From UMGS755 sp045652815 (GTDB lineage: Bacteria > Bacillota > Clostridia > UBA1381 > UBA9506): a DNA stretch of 46,769 bases. Positions 6,960 through 15,931 of this stretch are shown in pieces (the first letter of the stretch is position 1; the number at the start of each line of letters is the position of its first letter). The position numbers and the translations under genes are program-made. The notes under the pieces are model-generated. The model saw only the letters and a list, made by a program, of their open reading frames with translations. It made no database searches and was not told the origin of the DNA. The stretch lies in assembly GCA_045652815.1 (NCBI GenBank), contig JAZOLH010000029.1, positions 1 to 46,769 on the forward strand, written 5' to 3'.

Positions 6960-7528
6960 AAGATAAAACCATCGGCTTTGCCTTAACCGGCTCGTTTTGT
7001 ACTTTTTCTTCAGTGATTCGCGAACTTGAAACGCTCTGCAAAACGGGAGCAAAAGTTCTCCCTATTATGTCGCACAATGCCTATACAACCGATACACGAT
7101 TCGGCACAGCGGAAGAATTTAAAAACGCCATTCGGCAGATAACAGGTCAGGAGATTATTCATACCATTGCGCAGGCAGAACCCATCGGTCCTAAGAATTT
7201 ACTCGACGCTCTTGTGATTGCACCCTGTACGGGCAACACCTTGGCAAAACTTGCCTGGGGCATCACCGATACCTCCGTCACCATGGCGGCAAAAGCTACG
7301 CTTCGCAACGGAAAACCTGTTGTTATTGCGGTTTCTACCAACGATGGTTTGGGCGGTAGCGGTAAAAATATCGGTATGCTATCTAATATGCAAAATTACT
7401 ATTTTGTGCCCTATCGTCAGGATGACTGCATCTCAAAACCCAATTCACTGGTTGCTGATATGTCTAAAATCACCGAAGCCCTAACCCTTGCCCTGAATGG
7501 ACAACAACTGCAACCGATTATTATGTAA
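6956..7528 (+). CDS. dpaB: Dipicolinate synthase subunit B
   Basis: DpaB (SpoVFB) is the flavoprotein-fold partner of DpaA in dipicolinate synthesis in the mother cell. The 190-residue protein begins with the flavoprotein signature GFALTGSFCTF and contains MSHNAYTTDTRFG, PCTGNTLAKLA and the DGLGGSGKNIGML stretch typical of the subunit; length fits. Its ATG overlaps the dpaA stop (ATGA) and its AGGAGG site lies within the dpaA tail. With the element in place it is cut off from the dpaA promoter by 3.8 kb of opposing genes, so expression should depend on excision. A strong terminator follows. Confidence 0.96.
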   Translation: MKDKTIGFALTGSFCTFSSVIRELETLCKTGAKVLPIMSHNAYTTDTRFGTAEEFKNAIRQITGQEIIHTIAQAEPIGPKNLLDALVIAPCTGNTLAKLAWGITDTSVTMAAKATLRNGKPVVIAVSTNDGLGGSGKNIGMLSNMQNYYFVPYRQDDCISKPNSLVADMSKITEALTLALNGQQLQPIIM

Positions 7529-7533
7529 AAAAT

Positions 7534-7559
7534 AAGGTCACAACGCTCGTTGTGACCTT
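7534..7559. terminator. Bidirectional terminator between dpaB and the yolD-like gene
   Basis: A 12-bp perfect inverted repeat (AAGGTCACAACG / CGTTGTGACCTT) with a 2-base loop is flanked by A-rich and T-rich tracts, serving the convergent genes dpaB (+) and the YolD-like gene (-), whose stop codon it touches. Confidence 0.85.
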
Positions 7560-7981
7560 TATTCTTTAAACACATCCCCATCCAGTTCCAAAATGCTGTT
7601 AACAGGGATTTCTTTTTTGTTGGTTAAAACAAATTTACATTCAATATCATCTATTTTTTTGAGTTTACCTGTCACCGTTACATAACTGCCGCCATCCTTC
7701 TTTTCGTCCGGCTTAAAGTAAACGATGGTGATTTCGGGTTTATCATCAAGATGCTCTCTTAAAACCTGAATTTTATGATTGATAATATCCATCATTTGTT
7801 CGCTGACGATAGGCATATTGTCTGTATATCGTGCTGTTTCTGCCACTGCATCTTCATACCCCGTCAGGCAACGGAATGCCCCGAATTGCGCCGCACGACT
7901 CTCCCGCGAGGCGCGGTCGTGCTTTTTCAGTTCAGGCCGCGGCATATGAATCATATCATCATATCGGCTTGCTTCTTTCAT
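7559..7981 (-). CDS. YolD-like family protein
   Basis: A 140-residue protein with the YolD-family pattern: basic N-terminus, RESRAAQFGAFRCLTGYEDAV near residues 27-46, and a beta-rich C-terminal half. YolD-like genes are characteristically found next to UvrX/DinB-type Y-family polymerases and are thought to modulate them. Here it begins 9 bp after the polymerase stop codon, so the two form an operon. No catalytic motif is visible. Function beyond the association is not established. Confidence 0.85.
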   Translation of the reverse strand: MKEASRYDDMIHMPRPELKKHDRASRESRAAQFGAFRCLTGYEDAVAETARYTDNMPIVSEQMMDIINHKIQVLREHLDDKPEITIVYFKPDEKKDGGSYVTVTGKLKKIDDIECKFVLTNKKEIPVNSILELDGDVFKE

Positions 7982-7990
7982 TTTTTCACC

Positions 7991-9487
7991 TTACGCCTTA
8001 TGACCGCCGATTTGTGCATTGCGGTCAATGGTTGTGGCGCCTTCTTCTAAATTATACCCTTTTAAAATGGCGTTTTTGCCATATTTTTTCTTGATATCCA
8101 GCATAGTTTCCTGAATGGTGCGTTCTTTTTCCAGTTCTTCTTGCTCTGCTTTATTTTGATTGGTGTTTTCACACAGGGAAAACAAATCAAGTTGCTCTGT
8201 TTGTTCTGTTCTTGCAGCTTCTTCAGGGGTTAGAACACGACCGGCTGTAATGTTCATACGGCGCACCAATAAATTCGTATCTACAATGCGGTCAAAAAGT
8301 GCCATAACCGCATCTTGTATGAGTTTGGTGGAAGATGTTGCCCGCTCAAGCCGTGCTGTTCCGTGGGCGTGTTTTGGGATTTTTCGACCATAAGGGTCGA
8401 GCATGGTTTCGCCTTTATATTTGTTATCCTTTAAGTTTTCAATATCATAGCCAACAGTAAGCACCATTTGGTCAGCCACAAAACCCTTTTCAACCAACTC
8501 AAGCACCAAAAGTTCCGTCATTTCCCTGACGATCAGTTTTGCTTTTTCAAATTCATAAGGGCAATGCAAAACCTGTCCCGAGCCAATGCTTTTGTTTTCG
8601 GGTTTATAAGAACGAATATCTTCCATTGTGCAGGGCTCATAGCCCCAGGCGTGATCAATTAAAAATTCAGCACCCACGCCGAACATTTTAAAAAGTCTGT
8701 CTTCGCCATATTCGGTTAAGGATTCCCTTGCCACGTCACCCATGGTATGCAGACCTGCCGCCTCCAGCTTCTTGGCGATTCCCTTACCTACCCGCCAAAA
8801 ATCTGTCAACGGTCTGTGTTCCCACAAGGTTTTACGATAACTCATTTCATCAAGTTCAGAGATGCGCACACCGTTTTCATCGGCTTCGGCATGCTTTGCC
8901 ACAATATCCATAGCAACTTTGGCAAGGTACATATTGGTGCCGATGCCTGCTGTTGCTGTGATGCCTGTTTCACGATACACTTCGCCAATCATAGTCATCG
9001 CTAGTTCTTTGGCGGTCATTTTATAGGTTTTTAGGTAGTTTGTAATGTCGATAAAGACTTCATCTACCGAATAAACGTGAATATCCTCAGGGGCAATATA
9101 GCGCAAATAAATCTCATAAATCCGCGTGCTGTATTCCATATAATATGCCATTCTTGGCGGAGCAACAATATAGGAAACCGCAAGAGCATCATTTTCAGAA
9201 AGTTCAGTAAAATCATAAGACTCGCCGATGAATTTCCCCTCAGGCGCTTTCTTTATCCGCTTACTGTTAACCTCTTTAATCTGCGAAACAACTTCAAAAA
9301 GTCTGGGTCTGCCGGGGATGCCATAGGATTTAAGTGAGGGCGAAACCGCCAGACAAATGGTTTTCTCCGTGCGGCTTGCATCTGCCACCACTAAATTGGT
9401 GGTCATTGCATCCAGTCCACGCTCTATACATTCAACAGAGGCGTAGAAGGACTTTAAATCAATGCAAAGATACATTTTTTCGTCCAT
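7991..9487 (-). CDS. Y-family DNA polymerase (UvrX/UmuC type)
   Basis: An error-prone translesion DNA polymerase of the UvrX branch. In the 498 residues: the palm metal site in CIDLKSFYASVE (residues 8-19), the catalytic VYSVDEVFID near residue 139-148, a helix-hairpin region near 230-270, a little-finger domain, and QLDLF near residue 430, which matches the beta-clamp binding motif. The start is the ATG at 9487 after GGAGG. It is coupled to the YolD-like gene downstream. No LexA-type operator was recognised upstream. Confidence 0.93.
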   Translation of the reverse strand: MDEKMYLCIDLKSFYASVECIERGLDAMTTNLVVADASRTEKTICLAVSPSLKSYGIPGRPRLFEVVSQIKEVNSKRIKKAPEGKFIGESYDFTELSENDALAVSYIVAPPRMAYYMEYSTRIYEIYLRYIAPEDIHVYSVDEVFIDITNYLKTYKMTAKELAMTMIGEVYRETGITATAGIGTNMYLAKVAMDIVAKHAEADENGVRISELDEMSYRKTLWEHRPLTDFWRVGKGIAKKLEAAGLHTMGDVARESLTEYGEDRLFKMFGVGAEFLIDHAWGYEPCTMEDIRSYKPENKSIGSGQVLHCPYEFEKAKLIVREMTELLVLELVEKGFVADQMVLTVGYDIENLKDNKYKGETMLDPYGRKIPKHAHGTARLERATSSTKLIQDAVMALFDRIVDTNLLVRRMNITAGRVLTPEEAARTEQTEQLDLFSLCENTNQNKAEQEELEKERTIQETMLDIKKKYGKNAILKGYNLEEGATTIDRNAQIGGHKA

Positions 9488-9505
9488 TCTTACGCCTCCG
9501 TTTCG

Positions 9506-9973
9506 TTATAAAGTTTCAAGCAATGCTGTGCATCCTTCGAAAATATCTCTGTATGTCACATCAAAATTGCCGTAATACCAGGGGTCTGCAACATCACGAT
9601 TAGAACCCGTGTAAGAAAGTAAAAGTTTCACCTTGTCTTCAGGGTCTCCGCCCAAGATTCGCAGGGCATTTTTCACGTTGTAACTGTCCATACAAATCAA
9701 AAGGTCATACTTACCGTAATCATCTTTTCTAAGCTGAACAGCACGTTTTCCCTCGCAGGAAAGCCCGTGTTTTTTAAGTTCTGCTTTGGCAGGCGGATAG
9801 ACGGGATTTCCCACACCATTCCAGATTTCCTCTGTACTGGTGGCAGAAGATTCAATGATAAATTCATCTTCTCTGCCTGCTTTTTCCACCATATCTTTAA
9901 AGATAAATTCTGCCATAGGACTTCTGCAGATATTACCGTGACATACAAACATTATTTTTTTCATTCTTGTCAT
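9506..9973 (-). CDS. Low-molecular-weight protein-tyrosine phosphatase
   Basis: A 155-residue cytoplasmic phosphatase that removes phosphate from protein tyrosine (or arginine) residues. The P-loop is FVCHGNICRSP (residues 9-19; the Cys-x5-Arg-Ser motif), and the general-acid loop is DPWYYGN near residue 130. An alternative start three codons later (9964, with AAAGGATGA upstream) is equally possible. It is 18 bp upstream of the Y-family polymerase start, suggesting cotranscription. Confidence 0.94.
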   Translation of the reverse strand: MTRMKKIMFVCHGNICRSPMAEFIFKDMVEKAGREDEFIIESSATSTEEIWNGVGNPVYPPAKAELKKHGLSCEGKRAVQLRKDDYGKYDLLICMDSYNVKNALRILGGDPEDKVKLLLSYTGSNRDVADPWYYGNFDVTYRDIFEGCTALLETL

Positions 9974-9976
9974 CCT

Positions 9977-10240
9977 TTATTCCTTTTCTTCTCGTAGGGG
10001 CTCGCCGCATTTTGGACAAAATGGCGGAATGCCGCCGCGAACATCCATCAGCGAACGACCGCAACGGGGACAGTTATAAAAGATAACCGCCTGAATGAAC
10101 CCAACAAGATAAACAACGATGCCCGCTAGTGCCAATCCTTTATAAATTCGCTGACTATCCAACCCGATGGCTATAGCAAACAATACAATGCCAATCACAA
10201 AGGATGCCCACATCAAATTTCTACTTACTTTAAAATTCAT
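9977..10240 (-). CDS. Small membrane protein with C-terminal zinc ribbon
   Basis: About 87 residues: two hydrophobic segments (about residues 9-28 and 35-54) followed by a short cytoplasmic zinc-ribbon with CPRCG and CPKCG knuckles about 18 residues apart. The start is the ATG at 10240; the in-frame GTG at 10252 lacks a spaced ribosome site. It lies 3 bp upstream of the phosphatase start. No function can be assigned. Confidence 0.7.
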   Translation of the reverse strand: MNFKVSRNLMWASFVIGIVLFAIAIGLDSQRIYKGLALAGIVVYLVGFIQAVIFYNCPRCGRSLMDVRGGIPPFCPKCGEPLREEKE

Positions 10241-10254
10241 ATAGCACCACACCT

Positions 10255-10716
10255 TTATTCACCGACAGGACATCTGCCTTTTTCAACACAAAACTCATAT
10301 GTATAAATCTTTTTATCAAAAACGCCGGCAACTTTTAAATCCGTAATCTCTTTGGAAAGACGGTACTTGCCCGGCGGAAGTTCGCCATAGAGCCATTCCC
10401 AACCCACTTCCAATTCGGTTACATCATTCTTTTTAATCTGATAGGCAACCATATGCCATGCATAATCTATCAAAGGATTGGTGGAAAGTTCCACCCAACC
10501 ATCCTCTGTCTTTTCTTCAAGTTTAAACCACGCACCTGTTGATAATTCGCCCGAAGGATTGCCACCGCTTTGGGTAATAACAAGTTCAAGTCCCGTGGGT
10601 GTTATGTTGTTTGCCGAAAGGGAAATACCCCACTCATCCTCAACGGGCGTGCTTTGCTGCACGCAACCTGCCAAAATCAAAGAGATAACCAGCATTAAAC
10701 CTAACATACGTTTCAT
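10255..10716 (-). CDS. Putative lipoprotein
   Basis: About 153 residues with a clear lipoprotein signal: MKRM, a hydrophobic core and the lipobox LILAGC, so the mature protein would be anchored outside the membrane at Cys17. The rest is predicted beta-rich (for example GLELVITQSGGNPSGELSTG and LPPGKYRLSKEI), similar in style to Ig-like beta-sandwich domains of Bacillota lipoproteins. AAGGAGG precedes the ATG at 10716. Neighbours give no further clue; function unknown. Confidence 0.75.
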   Translation of the reverse strand: MKRMLGLMLVISLILAGCVQQSTPVEDEWGISLSANNITPTGLELVITQSGGNPSGELSTGAWFKLEEKTEDGWVELSTNPLIDYAWHMVAYQIKKNDVTELEVGWEWLYGELPPGKYRLSKEITDLKVAGVFDKKIYTYEFCVEKGRCPVGE

Positions 10717-10781
10717 TGTAACAACCTCCTTAAAAATTTTGGATGTTACTGCTAAGACGAAACAACAACTGGAAAAGTTCC

Positions 10782-11264
10782 CTATTTTAACCAAGAAAAC
10801 GCCATAAAAGGCTCATCGTTTTCTAAAAACACAGTGCCGCAATGCACAAAACCGTTCTGCTTGATTGCACTTTGCATAGGAATGTTTTTATGAAAGGTAT
10901 CAATACGCAGATGGTCGTAGCGTTCTTTGGCGAAATCGGCACAGATTTTAAACATACCCTTTCTGCTGCCATCGCTTGCCACCTTATGCAATACGCCATA
11001 AGGACTATCCGAAAGCCACGCGCCTTCGATATATTCATAATAAGGGTCATAATCACGTAAAACAAACGCGCCCCAGGGAATGCCTGTTTCATCGTCTGTA
11101 ATTACGTGCAGATAGTCCCCTGCAATTTCTTCCAGCAGGGCTTCTTCAGATGGATATCCGTTTTTCCACTGTGTGGGATTATCCATCTCGGCCATAAATT
11201 GTCTGGCTCTTGCATAAATTCTGTGAAGCTCTGTCATATCCTCTTTCGTTGCTAAACGAATCAT
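10782..11264 (-). CDS. GNAT family N-acetyltransferase
   Basis: A 160-residue protein with the GNAT fold layout: N-terminal MIRLATKEDMTELHRIYARAR, a central beta region and the acetyl-CoA loop SDGSRKGMFKICADFA, followed by LRIDTFHKNIPMQSAIKQNGF, typical for the last helix-strand of the family. Its ATG overlaps the stop of the 5'-nucleotidase gene by 4 bp. Substrate unknown. Confidence 0.88.
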   Translation of the reverse strand: MIRLATKEDMTELHRIYARARQFMAEMDNPTQWKNGYPSEEALLEEIAGDYLHVITDDETGIPWGAFVLRDYDPYYEYIEGAWLSDSPYGVLHKVASDGSRKGMFKICADFAKERYDHLRIDTFHKNIPMQSAIKQNGFVHCGTVFLENDEPFMAFSWLK

Positions 11265-12169
11265 TTATTTTCCTCCTGTTTATAAGGCACACGTGCTGAA
11301 GGCACCATATGAGATGCTTTTTCCGTATGCACCGCCTGATCATCAAAGAAAATGTTGGCACCAAAGGCTTTTAAAACCTCGCTCTTTTCTACGCCGCCCA
11401 TAAAGAACACTTCATCAATGCGCACATTCCAGGCACGAAGAGTTCTGACAACACGTTCGTGAGCCGGTGCATTGCGGGCAGTAACGAGGGCTGTGCGAAT
11501 GGGTGCCTCGCCCCTTTGAAAATTCATTTGAATCAGCGAAATAGTTTTTAAAAGTTTCGCAAAAGGTCCTTCCGGCAAGGGATTCTGTGCATTTTTCTGC
11601 TCGTGTTCGGTAAACGCCTGCAAACCTTCTGCCTGATAGATGCGCTCTGCTTCATCAGAGAAAATCACTGCATCGCCATCGAAGGCAATTTTAATTTCGT
11701 CAATATCATCATCGGGATTAATCGGCAAATTGGAATGACTGCAAATGATGCCAGATGCAAAGCCGGCATTGATAGCTTCCTGCACATCGTCTTCGTGGGC
11801 AGATAAGAATAAATCAGTCTTGAATGCAGATAAATAAGGCGAAATAGATCCGCCGCCCACCAACGCCGCACGACTGATGTTAAGCCCGTAATGTTCGATG
11901 GAATTAAAAATACGCAGACTTGTATCGGCACTGTTTTTAGACATAACAATAATCTCGGTTAAATATCTGCCCTCTGCATTGAGTTTCTGCAACGCCTTAA
12001 TCAAAGGAAAGGCAGTACCGGGTTTTAAAATATCTTTTTCGTGCTCAATCTGGTAAGATGCATAGGCATCAAGACCCTGCTCTTCAAAGATTTTGTTTTC
12101 TTCTTCCAAGTCAAACAGCGCTCGTGACGAAACGCCGATAACCAGTTTATCATCCAGCATAAGTGACAT
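11261..12169 (-). CDS. 5'-nucleotidase (cytosolic NT5C1-like family)
   Basis: About 302 residues of the bacterial family related to cytosolic 5'-nucleotidase I (PF06189), which dephosphorylates nucleoside monophosphates. Typical features: KLVIGVSSRALFDLEEEN near the N-terminus, the YQIEHEKDILKPGTAFPLI block, AFDGDAVIFSDEAERIY, and RTALVTARNAPAHERVVRTL with FMGGVEKSEVL and FFDDQ toward the end, which carry HAD-like acidic residues. The ATG at 12169 is used because AAAGGAGTGA is well placed. It is translationally coupled to the GNAT gene. Confidence 0.88.
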   Translation of the reverse strand: MSLMLDDKLVIGVSSRALFDLEEENKIFEEQGLDAYASYQIEHEKDILKPGTAFPLIKALQKLNAEGRYLTEIIVMSKNSADTSLRIFNSIEHYGLNISRAALVGGGSISPYLSAFKTDLFLSAHEDDVQEAINAGFASGIICSHSNLPINPDDDIDEIKIAFDGDAVIFSDEAERIYQAEGLQAFTEHEQKNAQNPLPEGPFAKLLKTISLIQMNFQRGEAPIRTALVTARNAPAHERVVRTLRAWNVRIDEVFFMGGVEKSEVLKAFGANIFFDDQAVHTEKASHMVPSARVPYKQEENK

Positions 12170-12221
12170 AAAAATCACTCCTTTACTCATTCTATGAGTT
12201 TAGTATATCATAAGGCCTGTC

Positions 12222-12752
12222 CTATAAAACGGACACTTCCTGCTTCTCTTTTCGAATATCATAGCGATAGATGGCAAGACCGATGGAAACCATACAGGAG
12301 GCATTGCCAAAAGCAGGGCCATACGCCTTGCAAACTAAGTTATAGATAAGCCAGAACGGCATACCGAGAAAAGAAACCTTGCGGATATGCTTTTCTTTAG
12401 TCAGCCAGAATGCGCCTGTCTGCAAAATTGTGCCGATAACGGGCAGAAGACTGTAAATGTTCTTGTATGTAACCAATCCTGCCAAGACCAGTAAAAGATT
12501 TAATACAACGATAATAATCGGCAGGTGCTTTGCAATGTATTTCTTTTCTTTCTGATGAGCCACAAAGGTGATAATTGTGGCTAAAACATCAATCAGCGCC
12601 CCCTCAAATGCGCCCAGCATAAGATACTGCAAGACATATAGAGCACTGGAGCAACCGTTCACAAACAAAATACTGGCTCTGTTCTTTAACTGATAACTCA
12701 AAAGAAATGTAATGACAGCAATAACGCCCACAATCTGTGCGGCAATAAACAT
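12222..12752 (-). CDS. YgjV family inner-membrane protein
   Basis: A 176-residue protein with five or six hydrophobic segments and the family-like pattern FLLSYQLKNRASILFVNGCSS near the N-terminus and FWLIYNLVCKAYGPAF near the C-terminus. Members are integral membrane proteins without established function. GGAGG lies just upstream of the ATG at 12752. Confidence 0.82.
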   Translation of the reverse strand: MFIAAQIVGVIAVITFLLSYQLKNRASILFVNGCSSALYVLQYLMLGAFEGALIDVLATIITFVAHQKEKKYIAKHLPIIIVVLNLLLVLAGLVTYKNIYSLLPVIGTILQTGAFWLTKEKHIRKVSFLGMPFWLIYNLVCKAYGPAFGNASCMVSIGLAIYRYDIRKEKQEVSVL

Positions 12753-12785
12753 GAAATGGCCTCCTCGGGAATCTTCTTTTGACTT

Positions 12786-13385
12786 TTATTCTAAAACAAA
12801 GGGACCGAAAAATTCAGGTCTGTGATAGTCGGGGTTTTCGGTGCCGACGGGATAGAAAGTTGCATAATGCACGGTTTCGGTCTCGTCACCGCATTTATAC
12901 AGGTTACCGTAAATGGTCTTGGAATGACCGCCGAAAACTTCATCAATAAAGGCAAAAGGAATGCAGAACTGCAATACCCATTTTATATCATCCACATAGG
13001 ATTTTACGTTAAAGAATGTTTTATCTTTGTCGGGATGTTCACAGTCATAACGGGAGGTTCTGATTGCAAAATACATCGTGCCAAAGGGATTGAATTCAAA
13101 ATTCATATATCTGGGATCGTTTTCATTGGGACGGAAGAAAAATTCCATACAACTGTCTGTGCAAACAGGTGCATTCTGCTGGCGATGTCTTGCAAGTAGC
13201 GCCTTTTCGTCTGTCTCCAGCTGCACATAAATGCCAAAATCGTTATATAAGAGTTTACCCGTTGTTTTGGGCGCCACGCTGTATTCTGCCCAGTTGATGG
13301 TATCAATGTTTGCCACGTTGGCAGTATCCCAAGCTTTGTCATTGATGCATACATTGTTATTATTTGTCTTTTTAATTATGTACAT
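12786..13385 (-). CDS. Carbohydrate-binding family 9-like protein
   Basis: A 199-residue protein resembling CBM9-like domains: W-containing strand LINWAEY-type segment, DFGIYVQLETDE, DSCMEFFFRPNE, and the FEFNPFGTMYFAIRTSR block, which are the usual conserved pieces. No signal peptide is seen, so it is probably cytoplasmic. Such proteins occur with glycoside-catabolism genes in Clostridia, but none adjoins it here. It precedes ygjV on the same strand. The ligand is unknown. Confidence 0.82.
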   Translation of the reverse strand: MYIIKKTNNNNVCINDKAWDTANVANIDTINWAEYSVAPKTTGKLLYNDFGIYVQLETDEKALLARHRQQNAPVCTDSCMEFFFRPNENDPRYMNFEFNPFGTMYFAIRTSRYDCEHPDKDKTFFNVKSYVDDIKWVLQFCIPFAFIDEVFGGHSKTIYGNLYKCGDETETVHYATFYPVGTENPDYHRPEFFGPFVLE

Positions 13386-13399
13386 TGTTATACTCCCTA

Positions 13400-13870
13400 T
13401 TATTTGTTTTCTACTTCTTTGTACGTCAGAATTTGATTTAAATCCTTAATCTTCTCATAATAGTCTGCACACATTTTTCTGGCAGTTTCTATCTCAAGTG
13501 TTTTATAATTACCACACTCAATTTCGCTCTTGCCAAACACATCGCCTGTATGGTTTTTCGTTTGCAGCAGCACATCTTTAATCGTGTCTAAAACTGTTGC
13601 GACAGAAACGCTATCTCGCACCACTAAATAAAATCCCGTTTGGCAACCCATAGGACCAAAATAGATGACATTTTCTGCAATGTCAGAATTTCTGACAAAG
13701 GTTGCAATCATATGCTCTGTTGTATGCATCGTAACATTGTCTAAAACAACGCCTGTATTGGGTTTACAAACCCTGATATCATATGTTACAACATCACCGT
13801 CAACGCGGGAAATATAAACACCTTCATTTAATTTTCTGTGGTCCACACAGAAACTCTCTATTTTCTTCAT
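13400..13870 (-). CDS. luxS: S-ribosylhomocysteine lyase (autoinducer-2 synthase)
   Basis: LuxS splits S-ribosylhomocysteine to homocysteine and DPD, the precursor of autoinducer-2. The 156-residue protein has the zinc site HTTEH (His49, His53) with Cys119 in ECGNY, and the catalytic Cys76 in GPMGCQTGF. It follows pfs with a 4-bp ATGA overlap, so the two consecutive steps of S-adenosylhomocysteine recycling are made from one translationally coupled operon. Confidence 0.97.
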   Translation of the reverse strand: MKKIESFCVDHRKLNEGVYISRVDGDVVTYDIRVCKPNTGVVLDNVTMHTTEHMIATFVRNSDIAENVIYFGPMGCQTGFYLVVRDSVSVATVLDTIKDVLLQTKNHTGDVFGKSEIECGNYKTLEIETARKMCADYYEKIKDLNQILTYKEVENK

Positions 13871-14574
13871 ATGTTTTTCTCCTTGACGATTTCTAAAAAG
13901 CTCAATATAACTTTCAATGAATTTTTAGCCGCCATTTCGCAAAATTCGTTAAAAGACATATTTGCCTCGTCATCTGCACAGTCGCTGATGGCACGAAGCA
14001 CGCCAAAAGGAACATCGTTCATATAACAAACATGGCCGATACTTGCCCCTTCCATTTCAGTTGCTACGGCGTCAAAACGATCAACAAGCTGCGCTTTCTT
14101 TTCTTTGGAACTGATAAACTGGTCGCCGGACACAATGGTTCCGCAAACAACGTTTACGCCATCAATTTTCTTTGTGCTCTCCCCGAGTGTCTCTGTAACC
14201 CACTGGGCACAAGGAATATTCACCATATCGATGCCTGTAATAAAACCAATCGGATCGCCAAGTGCCGATGTATCCATATCGTGCTCTACAACCTTATCTG
14301 CAACAGCAATATCCCCTATCTTTAATGCGGAAGAAAGGCCGCCGGCAACGCCAATATTGATGATAGCAGAAGGTTCATATTTTAAAATCATAGCTTCTGC
14401 GCAAACAGCTGCATTGACCTTGCCAACGCCTGCCTGTGCAACAACAACCTCAACGCCTGAAATAGTCCCAGAATAATATTCGATGCCACTTACCTTGGAC
14501 ACGTTAATATTCTCCATTATGTCTTTGAGCATTTGAACTTCAACTGCCATTGCTCCGATAATTCCGATTTTCAT
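13867..14574 (-). CDS. mtnN: 5'-methylthioadenosine/S-adenosylhomocysteine nucleosidase
   Basis: MTAN (Pfs) hydrolyses S-adenosylhomocysteine to adenine and S-ribosylhomocysteine, the LuxS substrate. Seen in 235 residues: GIIGAMAVEVQML with Glu12, INIGVAGGL, VATEMEGASIGHVC, and the catalytic aspartate in ISDCADDE. It is the first gene of the pfs-luxS operon, under a good vegetative promoter at 14625-14653. Confidence 0.96.
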   Translation of the reverse strand: MKIGIIGAMAVEVQMLKDIMENINVSKVSGIEYYSGTISGVEVVVAQAGVGKVNAAVCAEAMILKYEPSAIINIGVAGGLSSALKIGDIAVADKVVEHDMDTSALGDPIGFITGIDMVNIPCAQWVTETLGESTKKIDGVNVVCGTIVSGDQFISSKEKKAQLVDRFDAVATEMEGASIGHVCYMNDVPFGVLRAISDCADDEANMSFNEFCEMAAKNSLKVILSFLEIVKEKNI

Positions 14575-14624
14575 AAATGCACTCCCAATCTGAATTTAAA
14601 TAAAGAAATAACCATATTATATTT

Positions 14625-14653
14625 AGTATAACATATATTACACTATCTCGCAA
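14625..14653 (-). promoter_or_regulatory. Predicted sigma-A promoter of the pfs-luxS operon
   Basis: On the minus strand TTGCGA (14648-14653) and TATACT (14625-14630) are 17 bp apart, about 50 bp upstream of the mtnN start. Confidence 0.6.
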
Positions 14654-14663
14654 CAATAAAAAA

Positions 14664-14688
14664 ACAGGCAGGAAAAATTCCTGCCTGT
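14664..14688 (-). terminator. Terminator of the F420-ligase-like gene
   Basis: An 11-bp perfect inverted repeat (ACAGGCAGGAA / TTCCTGCCTGT) with an AAA loop is followed on the minus strand by a run of seven T residues, directly after the stop codon at 14701. Confidence 0.85.
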
Positions 14689-14700
14689 AAAAATTTTAAA

Positions 14701-15891
14701 TTAGTCGGTCATGTTATCAAAGTAACCCTGTACCAAAACGATGGGGGTACCTTTATCGCCGGAGCCGGAGGTTAAGTCACAAAGAGAACCGATTAAGTCA
14801 GTCAGGCGTCTGGGAGTTGTGCCCTGAGATGCCATATTGCCGACCAGGTCGCCATCTTTACCGCGGATAGCCGCTTCAATCGCTTTTTTCAGTTCTTCGC
14901 CCTTTAAGTCAGCAAAGTCGTTATCAGCTAAATATTTCAGTTTCAGTTCGTTGGGTGTACCCTCTAAGCCTTTAGTATATGCAGGGGAAACAATGGGGTC
15001 AGCCAGTTCCCAAATTTTACCCACAGGATCTTTAAATGCACCATCGCCGTATACCATCACTTCAATGTGCTTGCCGGTGCGTTTCAAAAATGCCTTCTGC
15101 ATAGTTTCAACTAAATCAAAGCAATCCTGCGGGAACAGTTTGATGGTGTCTTCCGTAGATTTGTTAGAACCTAAGAGACCGTATTTTTCATTGAAACCAC
15201 TGCCGTTTACAGGCGCATTTAAGATTTCATCCAAACCAACAACACATTTAGCACCTGCTTCACGCAGAATACGTTTGGTGCGAACACGGGTATGAATATC
15301 GCAGTTTAAAACGGTATCGGTGTAGTTTAAAATTGCACGGGGATTGTTAGCTAAAATGACTTCTGCTTCAGCACCACAAGAACGAATTAAATCACCGTAA
15401 TACTGCACATAGTCAACGCCGGTAAAGGGATGACGGTTTTCACCGAACAGTTCTCTGTATCTTGCTTCGGTTAACACATCAGAATAAGGATTAACACCGG
15501 CTTCATCTAACTGGTCTAAAGAAACCAGAGCGTTACCTACTTCATCGCTGGGATAACTGAGCATTAACACAATTTTCTTTGCTCCCTTTGCAATACCACG
15601 CAAGCAGATTGCAAAACGGTTACGGGACAGAATCGGGAAAATAACACCGATTGTGCCGCCGCCAAGTTTATTTTTAACATCTTCTGCAATAGCATCAGTG
15701 GAAGCATAGTTACCCTGTGCACGAGCCACAACAGACTCGGTTACAGCAACAACATCGCGATCACGCAGACTGAAACCTTCGGATTCAGCCGCTTCAATAA
15801 CGCTATTCACAACGATAGAACCAATATCGTCTCCTTCACGGATAATAGGACAACGTACGCCACGAGAGACAGTACCGATTTTTCTTTCCAT
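14701..15891 (-). CDS. Coenzyme F420-0:L-glutamate ligase-like protein
   Basis: A 396-residue protein related to the F420-0:gamma-glutamyl ligase family (PF01996). Conserved-looking parts: PIIREGDDIGSIV near the N-terminus, DVVAVTESVVARAQGNY, and in the C-terminal half VMVYGDGAFKDPVGKIWELADP with ASQGTTPRRLTDL. Such homologues are common in Clostridia that have no known F420 pathway, so its substrate here is unlikely to be F420-0 itself. The ATG at 15891 is used because GGAGGAG precedes it. It is monocistronic and divergent from a LysR gene 107 bp away, which may regulate it. Confidence 0.8.
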   Translation of the reverse strand: MERKIGTVSRGVRCPIIREGDDIGSIVVNSVIEAAESEGFSLRDRDVVAVTESVVARAQGNYASTDAIAEDVKNKLGGGTIGVIFPILSRNRFAICLRGIAKGAKKIVLMLSYPSDEVGNALVSLDQLDEAGVNPYSDVLTEARYRELFGENRHPFTGVDYVQYYGDLIRSCGAEAEVILANNPRAILNYTDTVLNCDIHTRVRTKRILREAGAKCVVGLDEILNAPVNGSGFNEKYGLLGSNKSTEDTIKLFPQDCFDLVETMQKAFLKRTGKHIEVMVYGDGAFKDPVGKIWELADPIVSPAYTKGLEGTPNELKLKYLADNDFADLKGEELKKAIEAAIRGKDGDLVGNMASQGTTPRRLTDLIGSLCDLTSGSGDKGTPIVLVQGYFDNMTD

Positions 15892-15931
15892 AAAAATCTC
15901 CTCCATATGATTGACTTTTTATCCATCTACT

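Noticed and set aside
7559..9487. YolD-UvrX pair as part of the dpaA mobile element, since such genes occur on phages.
   Set aside because: They lie outside the right core beyond dpaB and its terminator, with no boundary repeats of their own; such pairs are also common on Bacillota chromosomes.
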